Part shown: in pieces, positions 12,801 to 18,731 of the stretch | Layout: each line of letters begins with the position of its first letter | Numbering within the stretch: position 1 is the stretch's first letter | Origin: Actinoplanes sp. N902-109 | Lineage (GTDB): Bacteria > Actinomycetota > Actinomycetes > Mycobacteriales > Micromonosporaceae | NCBI RefSeq assembly: GCF_000389965.1 | Contig: NC_021191.1 | Location: 621,501 to 685,500, forward strand | Reading direction: 5' to 3' | DNA: 64,000 bases | Notes under the pieces: model-generated | The model's database searches: none | Told to the model about the DNA's origin: nothing | What the model saw: the letters and a program-made list of their open reading frames with translations, nothing else | Translations under genes and position numbers: made by a program

Positions 12801-15377
12801 AGCCGGGGCAAGAGCCGTGGTGGGCTGCTGCGCAATGGTGTTCGGCTGCGCGGTGGTGTTCGGCTGCGCTGTGGCCGGATCCGCCTTCGGCTGGGTCGCC
12901 GGGTTGCCGCTCGGTGACGTCGTTGTCGCCGGATTGACATTTGTCTGCGTCGTCGGCTGCGTTGTCGTCGAAGGCTGAGAGGTCGTCGAGTTGGACGTTG
13001 CCGGGTTCGGGGCCGGTTGAGCGGACGCCGGGCCCGGCGTGGGCTGGGCCGTTGTTGGCTGCGCGGCTACTGGTCCGGTCGTTGTGGGCTGCGCGGCCAC
13101 TGGTCCGGTCGTTGTGGGCTGGGCGACCGTTGGGCTGGGGGTGGGCTGGGCCGTTGTGGGCTGGGCCGTTGTCGGCTGGGCCGTTGTCCCCTGGCCAGTC
13201 GTTTGGTCCGGCGTGGGTGGTGCGACGGCGGGCGTCGCGACCGTGGGTGGTGCGGTGGTGGGTGTCGCGACTGTGGGTGGTGCGGTGGTGGGTGCCGCGA
13301 CTGTGGGTGGTGCGGTGGTGGGTGCCGCGACCGTGGGTGGTGCGGTGGTGGGCTGCGTGACCGGGGATTGTGTGGAGCTGGAGTTGGCCGGCGTGGGGAG
13401 CTGCTGGTCTGAGGTCTGCTCGGAGCCGGGGGAAGCCGTCGTCGGGTCGAAGCCGGGTAGCCCACCGTTGACCGTGGCCGGAGAAGTGTCGAAGCCCGGC
13501 AGGCCACCCGGCGCGGGAGTGGTGCTGCCGGTTCCCGTAGGTGCCGTTGTGCCCGCACCCGTCGGAGCGTCTGCCGGTGCCGGCGTATCGATACCGTTGG
13601 CCGCCGGTGGAACATTGACTGCCGATCCGGCCGGTGCCGCGATGGTGCTGCCCGGGCCCGTGGTCGTCGGGGTGCCGGTGCCGGCGGGCGTCGTTCCGCC
13701 AGGGGTGGGATTGCCGGCGGTGGTACCCGCCGGTGCGGGCGTGGTGTTGCCGGCATTGACCGGCCCGGAGGTAGCGGATCCGGTGGGTGCCGGGGTGTTG
13801 ATGCCGGCCGGGGATGATGTGGTGGTCCCGCCGCCACCGGGTGTGAGAGCCCCGGCGTCGCCCGGCGTGGGGGCACCGGCACCCACCGGCGTCGAGGTGC
13901 CGGTATCCACCGGCGTCGGAGTGTTGGCCCCGACCGGTGCAGGACTGTTGGCGCCGAGTGGTGTCGGGGTGCTGGCACCGACCGGCGCGGGGGTGCCGGC
14001 GTCGCCCGGTGCCGGGTTGCCGGTGGGGACCTGCGCCGGATTGCCCGTGGGAGCCTGCGCCGGGTTGCCGGTGGGGACCTGCGCCGGGTTGCCGGTGGGG
14101 ACCTGCGCCGGGTTGCTGGTCGGAACCTGCGCCGGGTTGCCGGTGCCCGTACCCGTGGGGGCGGGGGTGCCGGTGCCCGCCGAGCTGGGGGTTTGTGTGG
14201 TGGTGGAGTCGAGTCCGGCCGGGGGCGTGGTCGTCGAACCGGTTGGGGCGCCGGTGCCGGTCGGCGCGGGTGAGCCGGTCCCGGTGGGTGCGGGCGTGCC
14301 GGTGCCTGAGCCGACGGGCGCCGGGCTGGGGACGCCGTCGGAGCCGGGTGCCGGACCCGATGTGCCACCACCGGCCGGGGTGGGGGAGCCGCTTCCGGTG
14401 GGGACCGGTGGGTCGTCCACGGTGGTCGACGGGGGTGGGTTGTTGTTGCCGCCGATCTGCTGGAGTTGGGGTGGCGGGCGGTTGGAATTGAGGTTGGGGG
14501 TGTTGTTCGGGCCGAACTGGTCGCCGAATTCCTTGGCGTAGTGGTGGGCCATGCCGCCGATGACGGAGGACGAGAAGGTGGCGAACGGGTTGAAGCCGCC
14601 GCCGCCCACCATCATGGTGAAGAGGCCCTCGAACAGGGTTTCGCTGAGGCCGGAGAAGGATTCCTTGCCCAGGATGTTCTGGTTGATCTTCGGGAAGAAC
14701 TTGCCGCCGACCATGTGCATGCCGCTGACTCCGGCGCCGATGAAAGCGCCGCCCGCGAACGACATGGCCAGGTCTTTGTAGTCGAGACCCTTGCGGTTTC
14801 CCTCGAGGATCTGGGTGACCTGGGCTGCGGCGCTCTGCCAGAGTTCTTCCAGGCCCTCTTCGAGCGCTTCCCACGCGAGGCGCATGAGGGCGTTCTGCAG
14901 CCTGGCCTTGAGGAAGTCGATGAGGGTCTTGACGATCTGCTGGCCGATTTTGATCAGCGCGGGCACGGCCGCCGCGCCGAAGCCCGAGGCCATGGCGATG
15001 GCGATCTCGACGACCTGGGTGAAGGCCGCGATGACGATGTTGTACTGCGTGGATTCCGAATCCAGCGCGAATTTGTACGCCGCGTCGCCGAGCGCCTGGG
15101 AGATGGTGCCACCGGCCGGGACGTTCTTGGTGATGCCGACCTGGAACTGGTTGAACGCCTCCTCGGCCATGCCGTTGAGGTTGTTGCTCAGCGAGTAGCC
15201 CAGGTTCGCCGTCGGGCCCATGCTGCTGAGGAACTCGGCGGTGAAGGTGTACAGCTCGTCGCCCATCGCGCGGAGCGCAGTGGGGTCGGCCTTCGGGAAT
15301 TCCTCACCGACGCCGAACAGGATCAGGTCGTACGCCCACTGCCATTCGGGGTCGTTGGGAATGTGAAAATCAGGCAT
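6477..15377 (-). CDS. Giant modular T7SS polymorphic toxin (CpnT-like N-terminus, GT-B-like and Fic-like modules)
   Basis: The ATG at 15377 lies 12 nt after the upstream WXG100-like gene. As sequenced the protein has 2966 residues. Residues 1-290 are a helical WXG100/CpnT-like domain of the kind that routes toxins to T7SS. Residues about 295-1060 are Pro/Thr/Ala-rich repeats (NPAQVPTG, APPTVA). Three copies of DSAI(D/E)MTD(D/E)DTPPW lie at about 982-1050. A module at about 1075-1580 has NSGHVAAG near 1100 and EGANTANLAQL near 1370, resembling GT-B glycosyltransferases of the MurG type (inference). A block with VIHGAG (about 1660) and LISCNTG (about 1701) may be a His/Cys peptidase. Two tandem Fic-like domains (about 1795-2345) each carry HPFEDGNRR, near 2004 and 2280. 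A second GT-B-like module follows until the frame shifts near residue 2866. The final hundred residues are out-of-frame Pro/Thr/Ser sequence and probably not the natural end. Confidence 0.75.
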   Translation of the reverse strand: MPDFHIPNDPEWQWAYDLILFGVGEEFPKADPTALRAMGDELYTFTAEFLSSMGPTANLGYSLSNNLNGMAEEAFNQFQVGITKNVPAGGTISQALGDAAYKFALDSESTQYNIVIAAFTQVVEIAIAMASGFGAAAVPALIKIGQQIVKTLIDFLKARLQNALMRLAWEALEEGLEELWQSAAAQVTQILEGNRKGLDYKDLAMSFAGGAFIGAGVSGMHMVGGKFFPKINQNILGKESFSGLSETLFEGLFTMMVGGGGFNPFATFSSSVIGGMAHHYAKEFGDQFGPNNTPNLNSNRPPPQLQQIGGNNNPPPSTTVDDPPVPTGSGSPTPAGGGTSGPAPGSDGVPSPAPVGSGTGTPAPTGTGSPAPTGTGAPTGSTTTPPAGLDSTTTQTPSSAGTGTPAPTGTGTGNPAQVPTSNPAQVPTGNPAQVPTGNPAQAPTGNPAQVPTGNPAPGDAGTPAPVGASTPTPLGANSPAPVGANTPTPVDTGTSTPVGAGAPTPGDAGALTPGGGGTTTSSPAGINTPAPTGSATSGPVNAGNTTPAPAGTTAGNPTPGGTTPAGTGTPTTTGPGSTIAAPAGSAVNVPPAANGIDTPAPADAPTGAGTTAPTGTGSTTPAPGGLPGFDTSPATVNGGLPGFDPTTASPGSEQTSDQQLPTPANSSSTQSPVTQPTTAPPTVAAPTTAPPTVAAPTTAPPTVATPTTAPPTVATPAVAPPTPDQTTGQGTTAQPTTAQPTTAQPTPSPTVAQPTTTGPVAAQPTTTGPVAAQPTTAQPTPGPASAQPAPNPATSNSTTSQPSTTTQPTTQTNVNPATTTSPSGNPATQPKADPATAQPNTTAQPNTIAQQPTTALAPATAPADFQDGVALEHPVGSPATETEPTAQAPATDTPPAVQPLAPAVDGQSVSSSPPSTGLSTGSAGPVSNAPASTDNAPRTAPEAAPRERATPAQLPRLDTSTAATVAPTAPVSPETAPWTQGVDLDSAIDMTDDDTPPWQQADAAVTPSNDLDSAIEMTDEDTPPWQQADAGKPTGDPDSAIEMTDDDTPPWLKDRGGMTGPSDGVRLAAGGRPDAAVVQQQVQQFLRDPNQPDLAVYIDKATNSGHVAAGMNLIDAIRHQGYDRPIRVIMSPGTSQALDRLTPGGLTTYQQNQNLTFDIRPEFEPGNSQPSATPTDATVLVPAIDDINNGPEQQEFLDYLGADKALVMQPFAWQLGDRMLLQRGPDGVQATTLPIDPDALYRYPVPKTGELTGIDNATVANTLTTLVDRAQNNNLEVMPVYGLHRTDFVTEVSAPRQLAAGIQAANLDKPAVVLLLGNGRLPENTLHANDPSAADRIANLKPGEVLILRAGNVPQTAFNTLYQQGTLPAVLEGANTANLAQLIQRPYLNLREHFDRPGIASDVTRFPSTGDTTLDNRAIEQLNQAQRAITVDTEAMDDVRQEPAFDQYTKVHTARDVTRALGAIPENDRRLTYDEMDRLRQAFQDDSTLTSTIPGPVRLNDFGLDIPLSDQTLNAINQQLNQIANDLRTELEPALNAITPDPHAVTDIANTVTALTGNQSAYFTKVFEQANSPERDQVTQALFQLTTPPVTLGNTTTTTTATPVTTLSRQPDGTWHADGKPLDIRPLPGNRPGIALLNDNDWNTLGNRTLLPPGTTTAIVIHGAGTTAHAPARNPDGTHTTVALTPHQLATIIDNPGTPIALISCNTGTLAGGFAHQLADAHHGDVLAPKSDITIGSDTTPGHILTPNGESWQLYTPDALDNEGWDVLNDTTPFDGITSTPRDGEQGVQLTGSTPLLGDVLPRNQWWQLYLDPKHHAEAQAKFPDDPGSLYDNDLSPGFQRGMVEAYEQFLNNPAVNSSTLNAATYKQMHETVTQHLDRRLDWTGGTSRGNMARPTSFPVRDAEVSPDVFTDRVGDRPLMMDLRDAVRHRGPRPLTFTSTLMGRSGASNTDMPRTITTTYSRVEAPGLVDQIFDQYRGELAAAGTDPDAKLAAIARTVRTLHITHPFEDGNRRLNVHVLLPKLLLDNGFQPVITPDMDQLFQGGRSIANIVTTLKAAQPGGVRLGSPNRAPVLENALPRNRWWQLYLDPKHHAEAQAKFPHDPGSLYDNDLSPGFQRGMVEAYDRYLNQPSVTSDTLDAATYKGMHETVTQHLGRKLDWTGGTSRGNMARPTSFPVRDAEVSPDVFTDRVGDRPLMMDLRDAVRHRGPRPLTFTSTLMGRSGASNTDMPRTITTTYSRAEAPGIVDQIFRQYRSELAAAGTDPDAKLAAIARTVRTLHITHPFEDGNRRLNVHVLLPKLLLDNGFQPVITPDMDQLFQGGRSIANIVTTLKNAQPPGVRLGAAPATMEQRVRDLLSDPNQPDLAVYIDKATNSGHVAAGMNLIDSLRHQGYDRTIRVIMSPGTSQALDRLTPGGLTTYQQNQNLTFDIRPEFEPGNSQPSTTPTDATVLVPAIDDINGTDEQTEFLDYLGTDKALVMQPFAWQLGNRMLLQRGLPATDLPVHPDALYRYPVPTTGDFTGIDNPTVVDTLTTLVDRAQNNNLEVMPVYGLHRTDFLTEVSVPRQLAAGVQAANLDKPAVVLLLGNGRLPENTLHANDPSAADRIANLKPGEVLVLRAGDVPQPVFNHLYQQGTLPGVLEGANTANLAQLIQRPYLNLREHFDRPGMASDVTRFPSTGDPALDGPAIEQLNQAQRILTADTPEMEDLRQDPALDRYAKVHTAREVMRTLGTIPEDDRRVTYDEMDRLRKAFQDDATLTGLFPTRIRLNDFGLDIPLSDQTLTTINQHLSNIAADLRTELEPALNNITPDPHTVTDITTTITALTGNQSEYFTKVFEQANSPERDQVTQALSQLTTPPVTLGNTTTTTAHRSPPSAVNPTAPGTPTANPSTSAPCPATAPASPYSTTTTGTPSATAPSSHPAPPPQSSSTAPAPQPTPPPATPTAPTPPSPSPPTNSPPSSTTPAPPSP
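8350..9993. repeat. Tandem duplication encoding two Fic-like domains
   Basis: Two units of 828 bp (276 codons): about 8350-9165 and 9178-9993. The cores, for example GHPFEDGNRR and the ARPTSFPVRD region, are nearly identical at nucleotide level, which indicates recent duplication or gene conversion. Confidence 0.8.
10038..10630. repeat. Direct repeat (copy 1), intact frame
   Basis: Encodes the His/Cys block (VIHGAG and LISCNTG) ending in WDVLNDTTPFDGITST. This copy reads in one frame with the flanking modules, which shows what the shifted copy should encode. Confidence 0.8.
12226..12433 (-). repeat. Three copies of a DSAI(D/E)MTD(D/E)DTPPW motif
   Basis: About 48-99 bp apart, at the junction between the Pro/Thr linker and the first GT-B-like module. 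The acidic DTPPW ends are strictly kept, which suggests a linear docking or processing motif. Confidence 0.75.
13055..14160 (-). repeat. Pro/Thr linker repeats in the toxin gene
   Basis: Includes NPAQVPTG units (14030-14150), TTGPVAAQP units (13060-13180) and (T/A)APPTVA units (13215-13345). Low-complexity spacer. Confidence 0.8.
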
Positions 15378-15389
15378 GGAACGGTGCTG

Positions 15390-16412
15390 TTACTGGCCCG
15401 GGATCAGCGGGGTGGGTGTGCCGTCGGGGGCATAGCTCAGCAGCAGCGGCTCGTATCCGGGCGTGGTCGGGTCGACGGTGGGGTTCTGCTTGACGACGAA
15501 GAACTGCCGGCCTTCGGGGTCGATCGGCCGGCCGTCGGGAGTGGTGACCGGGGTGCCGGCCAGCGGGGTGATCGAGTCGTAGAGGTTGGCGTCGACCCGC
15601 GTACTGCCGTCTTCGAAGGGGTTGAGCGCCTCCAGGCGGTAACCCTGCGGGAGCGGCTCGCCCCCGACGTACGCGGTCGCGTATTCCGGCTTCGACATGT
15701 ACGACGAAATGGCGGGCATGGCTCGACTAACCGAGAACGTCGGCTGCAGCGGCTCGCGCACCGACCGTACGGGCTCGGGGTCGTTGGGGTTGACCGAGCG
15801 CACCACTTCCCGCTGCAGCGGCTCGCGCACCGACCGTACGGGCTCGGGGTCGTTGGGGTCGACCGAGCGCACCGCCTCCCGCAACATCGGCCTGAGGGTG
15901 CCCTGCTCCGTGGGCTGCAGTGGCCGCTCCTCGGCGCGCATGGCCAGCCTGCGGACGCCATGTTCCTCGGCCAGCAGCGGCGTCGCCTCGCGCAGCAGCG
16001 GTTTCATCGGAGCGGCCTCGGTGACCGTAGCCTCGGTGCGCGCCAGGGGGGCGTGCGCCTGACCGGTCGGCAGGTTGGTCTCGAAGTCGCGGGCCATCTT
16101 GTGGCCGGCCTCGCCCGCTTCGTCGTCGACCTGGCGGTACAGCTTGCCGCTCTCCTGCAGACCCTTGGCCGTGTAGTCGAGGGTGCCCTTGATGCCGCCG
16201 ACCAGCTTCTCCAGGTTGTCCATGCCGCCGAGGAACTTCTGCGAGAACTGGTTGCCCATGTCGTCGTCGCCCCAGCTGTCGGCGTACCGCTGGCGCAGCG
16301 AGGTGAGCTGGTCCAGATAGCGCTGGTAGATGTCGACGTGCTGGGAGTAGGCGTCCCCGACGCGGACGACGCCCTCGGGGTTGACCCACAGACGGCCGTG
16401 CGGCTGGCTCAT
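15390..16412 (-). CDS. WXG100-like T7SS-associated protein with 23-aa repeats
   Basis: A 340-residue protein. The first 110 residues are predicted helical and carry a WG turn (DSWGDDDMGNQF, about residues 46-57) between two helices, as in WXG100-fold proteins. The middle holds two 23-residue repeats built on VRSV(D/N)PNDPEPVRSVREPLQ. The C-terminal 100 residues look globular, with no motif I recognise. Its ATG overlaps the stop of the upstream YbaB-like gene (ATGA), and its stop is 12 nt from the toxin start. It is therefore co-translated with the toxin and is a good candidate secretion partner or chaperone for it (inference from context). No signal peptide or membrane segment is seen. Confidence 0.7.
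   Translation of the reverse strand: MSQPHGRLWVNPEGVVRVGDAYSQHVDIYQRYLDQLTSLRQRYADSWGDDDMGNQFSQKFLGGMDNLEKLVGGIKGTLDYTAKGLQESGKLYRQVDDEAGEAGHKMARDFETNLPTGQAHAPLARTEATVTEAAPMKPLLREATPLLAEEHGVRRLAMRAEERPLQPTEQGTLRPMLREAVRSVDPNDPEPVRSVREPLQREVVRSVNPNDPEPVRSVREPLQPTFSVSRAMPAISSYMSKPEYATAYVGGEPLPQGYRLEALNPFEDGSTRVDANLYDSITPLAGTPVTTPDGRPIDPEGRQFFVVKQNPTVDPTTPGYEPLLLSYAPDGTPTPLIPGQ
15744..15881 (-). repeat. Two 69-bp tandem repeats in the 340-aa WXG-like gene
   Basis: Units 15744-15812 and 15813-15881 differ at a few positions and encode 23-residue repeats with VRSV(D/N)PNDPEPVRSVREPLQ. Confidence 0.85.
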
Positions 16413-16825
16413 GACGGCTGCCGTCCCATCCCGAGGATCTCGCGCACGCTGGTGGCCATCCGGGGCTCGGCGGGCATGAAGGCGTCGGTGCCGGCGGTGC
16501 CGCGCACCAGCGACTGGGCGTCCATGCCGTCGGGCAGCATCGGCGCGAGCACCTCGGCGGCCTGGGTCATGACGCCTTCCTTGGCCTCGCCGTATGTCTC
16601 CATGATGAGCTTGGTGAGGTCGGCCGTGGTGAGCCGTTTGTGGGCACCGCTCGGGAACTGGATGTCCTTGAGGACACCGTTCTGACCGACGGTGACGCTG
16701 ACCTCACGCCGGGGCGAGGTCGCGGTGGCCGAGAGCTCACTCATCTTGCGCTGCATCTCGGTCAGGCTGTTGCGCTGCCGCTGGTACTCCTCGAACAGAC
16801 TCTCGATGCGCTCGTTGAAGTTCAT
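16409..16825 (-). CDS. YbaB/EbfC-family protein, first gene of the toxin operon
   Basis: About 138 residues. It starts with a helical, charged segment (MNFNERIESLFEEYQRQ) followed by a VSVTVGQNGVLKDIQF strand pattern and a long helix, as in the YbaB/EbfC family of small dimeric nucleoid-associated proteins. I chose the ATG at 16825 because a GGAGGGAG ribosome-binding site sits 8 nt upstream. A GTG at 16843 would add six residues but places the Shine-Dalgarno inside the gene. The family normally binds DNA. In T7SS loci of actinomycetes such proteins are recurrent and their role is unclear. The C-terminal 50 residues extend beyond a typical YbaB protein of about 100 aa. It overlaps the next gene by 4 nt. 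Confidence 0.65.
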   Translation of the reverse strand: MNFNERIESLFEEYQRQRNSLTEMQRKMSELSATATSPRREVSVTVGQNGVLKDIQFPSGAHKRLTTADLTKLIMETYGEAKEGVMTQAAEVLAPMLPDGMDAQSLVRGTAGTDAFMPAEPRMATSVREILGMGRQPS

Positions 16826-17061
16826 CGGCGGGGCTCCCTCCACGTCGCCGTACAGTCAAGATCCTGCGACGGCGACGCGGAAGGTCTCGCGGCGTTTCCG
16901 GGGATGATCGTGCATCCGAATCTTCCCGAGGACCGCGACGCTGGGTGAACCGTGCACTCTTTCCCCGACGTTCGGACATCCGCACGGTCTCAAGTTGTGG
17001 AGCAGCGGGCTGATCACCCAACACTCTTGTCTGCCAAGCGTACGACGTGAGGAGTTCCGCT
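16826..17061. promoter_or_regulatory. Divergent promoter region between toxin operon and T7SS apparatus operon
   Basis: This 236-bp gap separates the minus-strand YbaB/WXG/toxin operon from the plus-strand esx-ecc operon. It must hold both promoters, so the effector and the machine could be co-regulated. A GAGGAG ribosome-binding site at 17049-17054 serves the plus-strand gene and GGAGGGAG serves the minus-strand gene. I could not assign convincing -35/-10 boxes or an operator. Confidence 0.5.
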
Positions 17062-17382
17062 GTGACGATGCCGAGAGTTCAAACCACCGAAGAGGGCATG
17101 CAGCGTGCTGCCCAGGAATTCTCCGACAAGGCGACCGAGTTCACCAGCTCGCTGCAGTCGGTGGATGCCCAGATGGCCACCCTGCGGGCGTTCTGGTCCG
17201 GTCAGGCGTCCCAGGGCTTCGCCCAGGCCATGAGCAGCTGGGAGAGCTCGTTCCAGAAGGTCATCAACGAGCTGATCAACATGCTCGACGTGATGGGCGT
17301 GACCACGAAGGGTTACGTCGCGGCCGAAGACACCGCCGCGGGTGCCGCTTCCTCGTTCGGTGCCGCACTGCCGGGCATCTGA
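17062..17382 (+). CDS. WXG100 family T7SS protein (EsxB/CFP-10-like)
   Basis: 106 residues, the classic WXG100 size. Two helices flank the turn motif AFWSGQASQ (W-S-G). The start is taken as GTG at 17062, 7 nt after GGAG at 17051-17054; the ATG two codons later is also possible. WXG100 proteins form helical hairpin dimers exported by the EccC-driven T7SS. The C-terminal tail after the second helix is short (VAAEDTAAGAASSFG), and I cannot confirm a YxxxD/E export signal in it. It is the first gene of the apparatus operon and is followed by a second WXG100 gene, its likely partner. Confidence 0.9.
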   Translation: MTMPRVQTTEEGMQRAAQEFSDKATEFTSSLQSVDAQMATLRAFWSGQASQGFAQAMSSWESSFQKVINELINMLDVMGVTTKGYVAAEDTAAGAASSFGAALPGI

Positions 17383-17425
17383 GCCGACCGCCCCTCCCCC
17401 CTCGAAATGCCCAGGAAGGACTGAA

Positions 17426-17725
17426 GTGTCCAACTACACGTTCGACTTCGCACAGGCCGACGCGGTGCTGTCCGACATGAACGGGATCAACACCCGCATC
17501 AAGTCCGCGCTCGAGCAGATGGAGCACACCGTCGAGGCCAGCCTGGCCGACTGGACCGGTGCCGCCCAGCAGCAGTACTACGTCTCCAAGGCCAAGTGGA
17601 ACCAGTCCGCCAACGAGATGACGATGTACCTGGACCAGGCGCGTCAGACCCTGCTGCAGATCTCGGACAACTACGGCACGACCGAGCAGCGGCACGCGCA
17701 GATCTGGAACGATGTCCGCGGCTGA
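17426..17725 (+). CDS. WXG100 family T7SS protein (EsxA/ESAT-6-like)
   Basis: 99 residues. The turn motif is LADWTGAAQQQY (W-T-G) between two amphipathic helices. The start is GTG at 17426, with AGGAAGGA at 17413-17420 five nt upstream; a longer in-frame reading begins inside the upstream gene's 3' region and lacks such a site. It lies 43 nt after the first WXG100 gene and probably heterodimerises with it, as EsxA and EsxB do. Co-expression with eccB/C/D downstream supports an ESX role. Confidence 0.9.
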   Translation: MSNYTFDFAQADAVLSDMNGINTRIKSALEQMEHTVEASLADWTGAAQQQYYVSKAKWNQSANEMTMYLDQARQTLLQISDNYGTTEQRHAQIWNDVRG

Positions 17726-17734
17726 TTAGCGTCG

Positions 17735-17770
17735 GCCGGCCGCCGTGTCCTAGGCACCGCGGTGGCCGGC
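17735..17770 (+). terminator. Strong GC hairpin downstream of the WXG100 pair
   Basis: An 11-bp inverted repeat (GCCGGCCGCCG at 17735-17745 and CGGTGGCCGGC at 17760-17770, one G-T pair) with a 14-nt loop starts 10 nt after the esxA-like stop. No T-tract follows. It may be an attenuator or an mRNA-stabilising element that keeps esx transcripts more abundant than the downstream ecc genes. That role is inference. Confidence 0.4.
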
Positions 17771-17862
17771 TCTTCTCCACCCTCACGGCCCGGCTGCCCG
17801 CAACCCGGGCCGCTGGGCTTTCCGGCGCCGGGTAACGGCAACCTCCGCGGAGAGGAGTTTTC

Positions 17863-18672
17863 ATGAGTACCGACTTCAGCTACGCCAACGAAGAAGCCGT
17901 CGACGCCATCGGCGTGCTCGACAAGTACGACACCGACCACGGCCACCCGGCCGGTTGGACCCGCGCGGTCATCAAGAAGATCCAGCAGGACATCCAGAAC
18001 TCGCCCGCGGGCAAGGATCGCACCGGTTCGTACGACCGCGACGACTACTCGTCCGACGAGAACGCGGCGTACGACTGGTACAGCAACGACGTGATCGAAC
18101 ACGATCACTGGAAAGCGCTGGTCGAGAACTACCAGAAGGACCAGGGCAGCACTGTCAAGCCGGATGCCTACAACCCGGACAAGCAGTACATCGACAAGAA
18201 CGACGGTGGCTTCAAGCCGCCGGAAGGCACCGGCGAGTACACCGGCGGCAACAACCCCAACCACGAGCTGACGGTCAGCACGGAGGCGTTGAACTACTTC
18301 GCCAACCAGCTCGACAAGGTCGTGGGCGACGGCACCGGCGTGCTGTACGACGCTCGCAACCAGCTCAACAAGGTCGAGATGAAGCCGGGCGGTTTCGCCA
18401 AGGCCGAGGTGCTGCGGCAGAAGATCGAGGGCGTCAGCGCCAACGACGCCGGTCTGCGTGGCGACACCATGGGCCTGATGCTCACCCTGCACGAGGCGCT
18501 CTACGCCGTGAAGACCAACCTGCGGCAGATGGTGCGTGATTACGACACCGCCGAGGAGTTCAACGGCATGACCGCGCAGCAGCTCGGTGACGCCATGGAC
18601 AAGGCTTGGGGCAAGATCGGCAATGTCGGCGACTACGGCCAGAGCAGTGGCACCACCACCGGCGGTAAGTAA
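17863..18672 (+). CDS. WXG100-like T7SS-associated protein, 269 aa
   Basis: The first 130 residues are acidic and aromatic-rich (repeated Y/D/N, for example SYDRDDYSSDENAAYDWY) and match no family I recognise. From about residue 140 the sequence turns helical (LTVSTEALNYFANQLDKVV, then a long helix to about 250), like PPE/WXG100-superfamily proteins. The tail is Gly/Thr-rich. The ATG at 17863 has a strong GGAGAGGAG site. The gene sits between the esx pair and the large repeat protein. It is probably a secreted substrate or a structural partner of the apparatus (inference). Confidence 0.7.
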   Translation: MSTDFSYANEEAVDAIGVLDKYDTDHGHPAGWTRAVIKKIQQDIQNSPAGKDRTGSYDRDDYSSDENAAYDWYSNDVIEHDHWKALVENYQKDQGSTVKPDAYNPDKQYIDKNDGGFKPPEGTGEYTGGNNPNHELTVSTEALNYFANQLDKVVGDGTGVLYDARNQLNKVEMKPGGFAKAEVLRQKIEGVSANDAGLRGDTMGLMLTLHEALYAVKTNLRQMVRDYDTAEEFNGMTAQQLGDAMDKAWGKIGNVGDYGQSSGTTTGGK

Positions 18673-18731
18673 CTAGCCGGCCAGGCGCGCGGTCCCGGTC
18701 GTCGTGGAAAGTTTCGTGAAGAGGTCGAGGC

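Noticed and set aside
7224..12917. Plus-strand open frames of 991 and 631 aa over the toxin modules
   Set aside because: They mirror repeats on the other strand and show no domain signature; the opposite frame encodes Fic-like and GT-B-like modules.
12241..14874. An 877-aa minus-strand frame over the Pro/Thr linker
   Set aside because: It is an alternate reading of the low-complexity region in the same strand; the accepted toxin frame is continuous with the N-terminal domain.
14466..16685. A 739-aa plus-strand frame over the toxin start and WXG-like gene
   Set aside because: It lies antisense to three coupled genes with ribosome-binding sites and recognizable folds.
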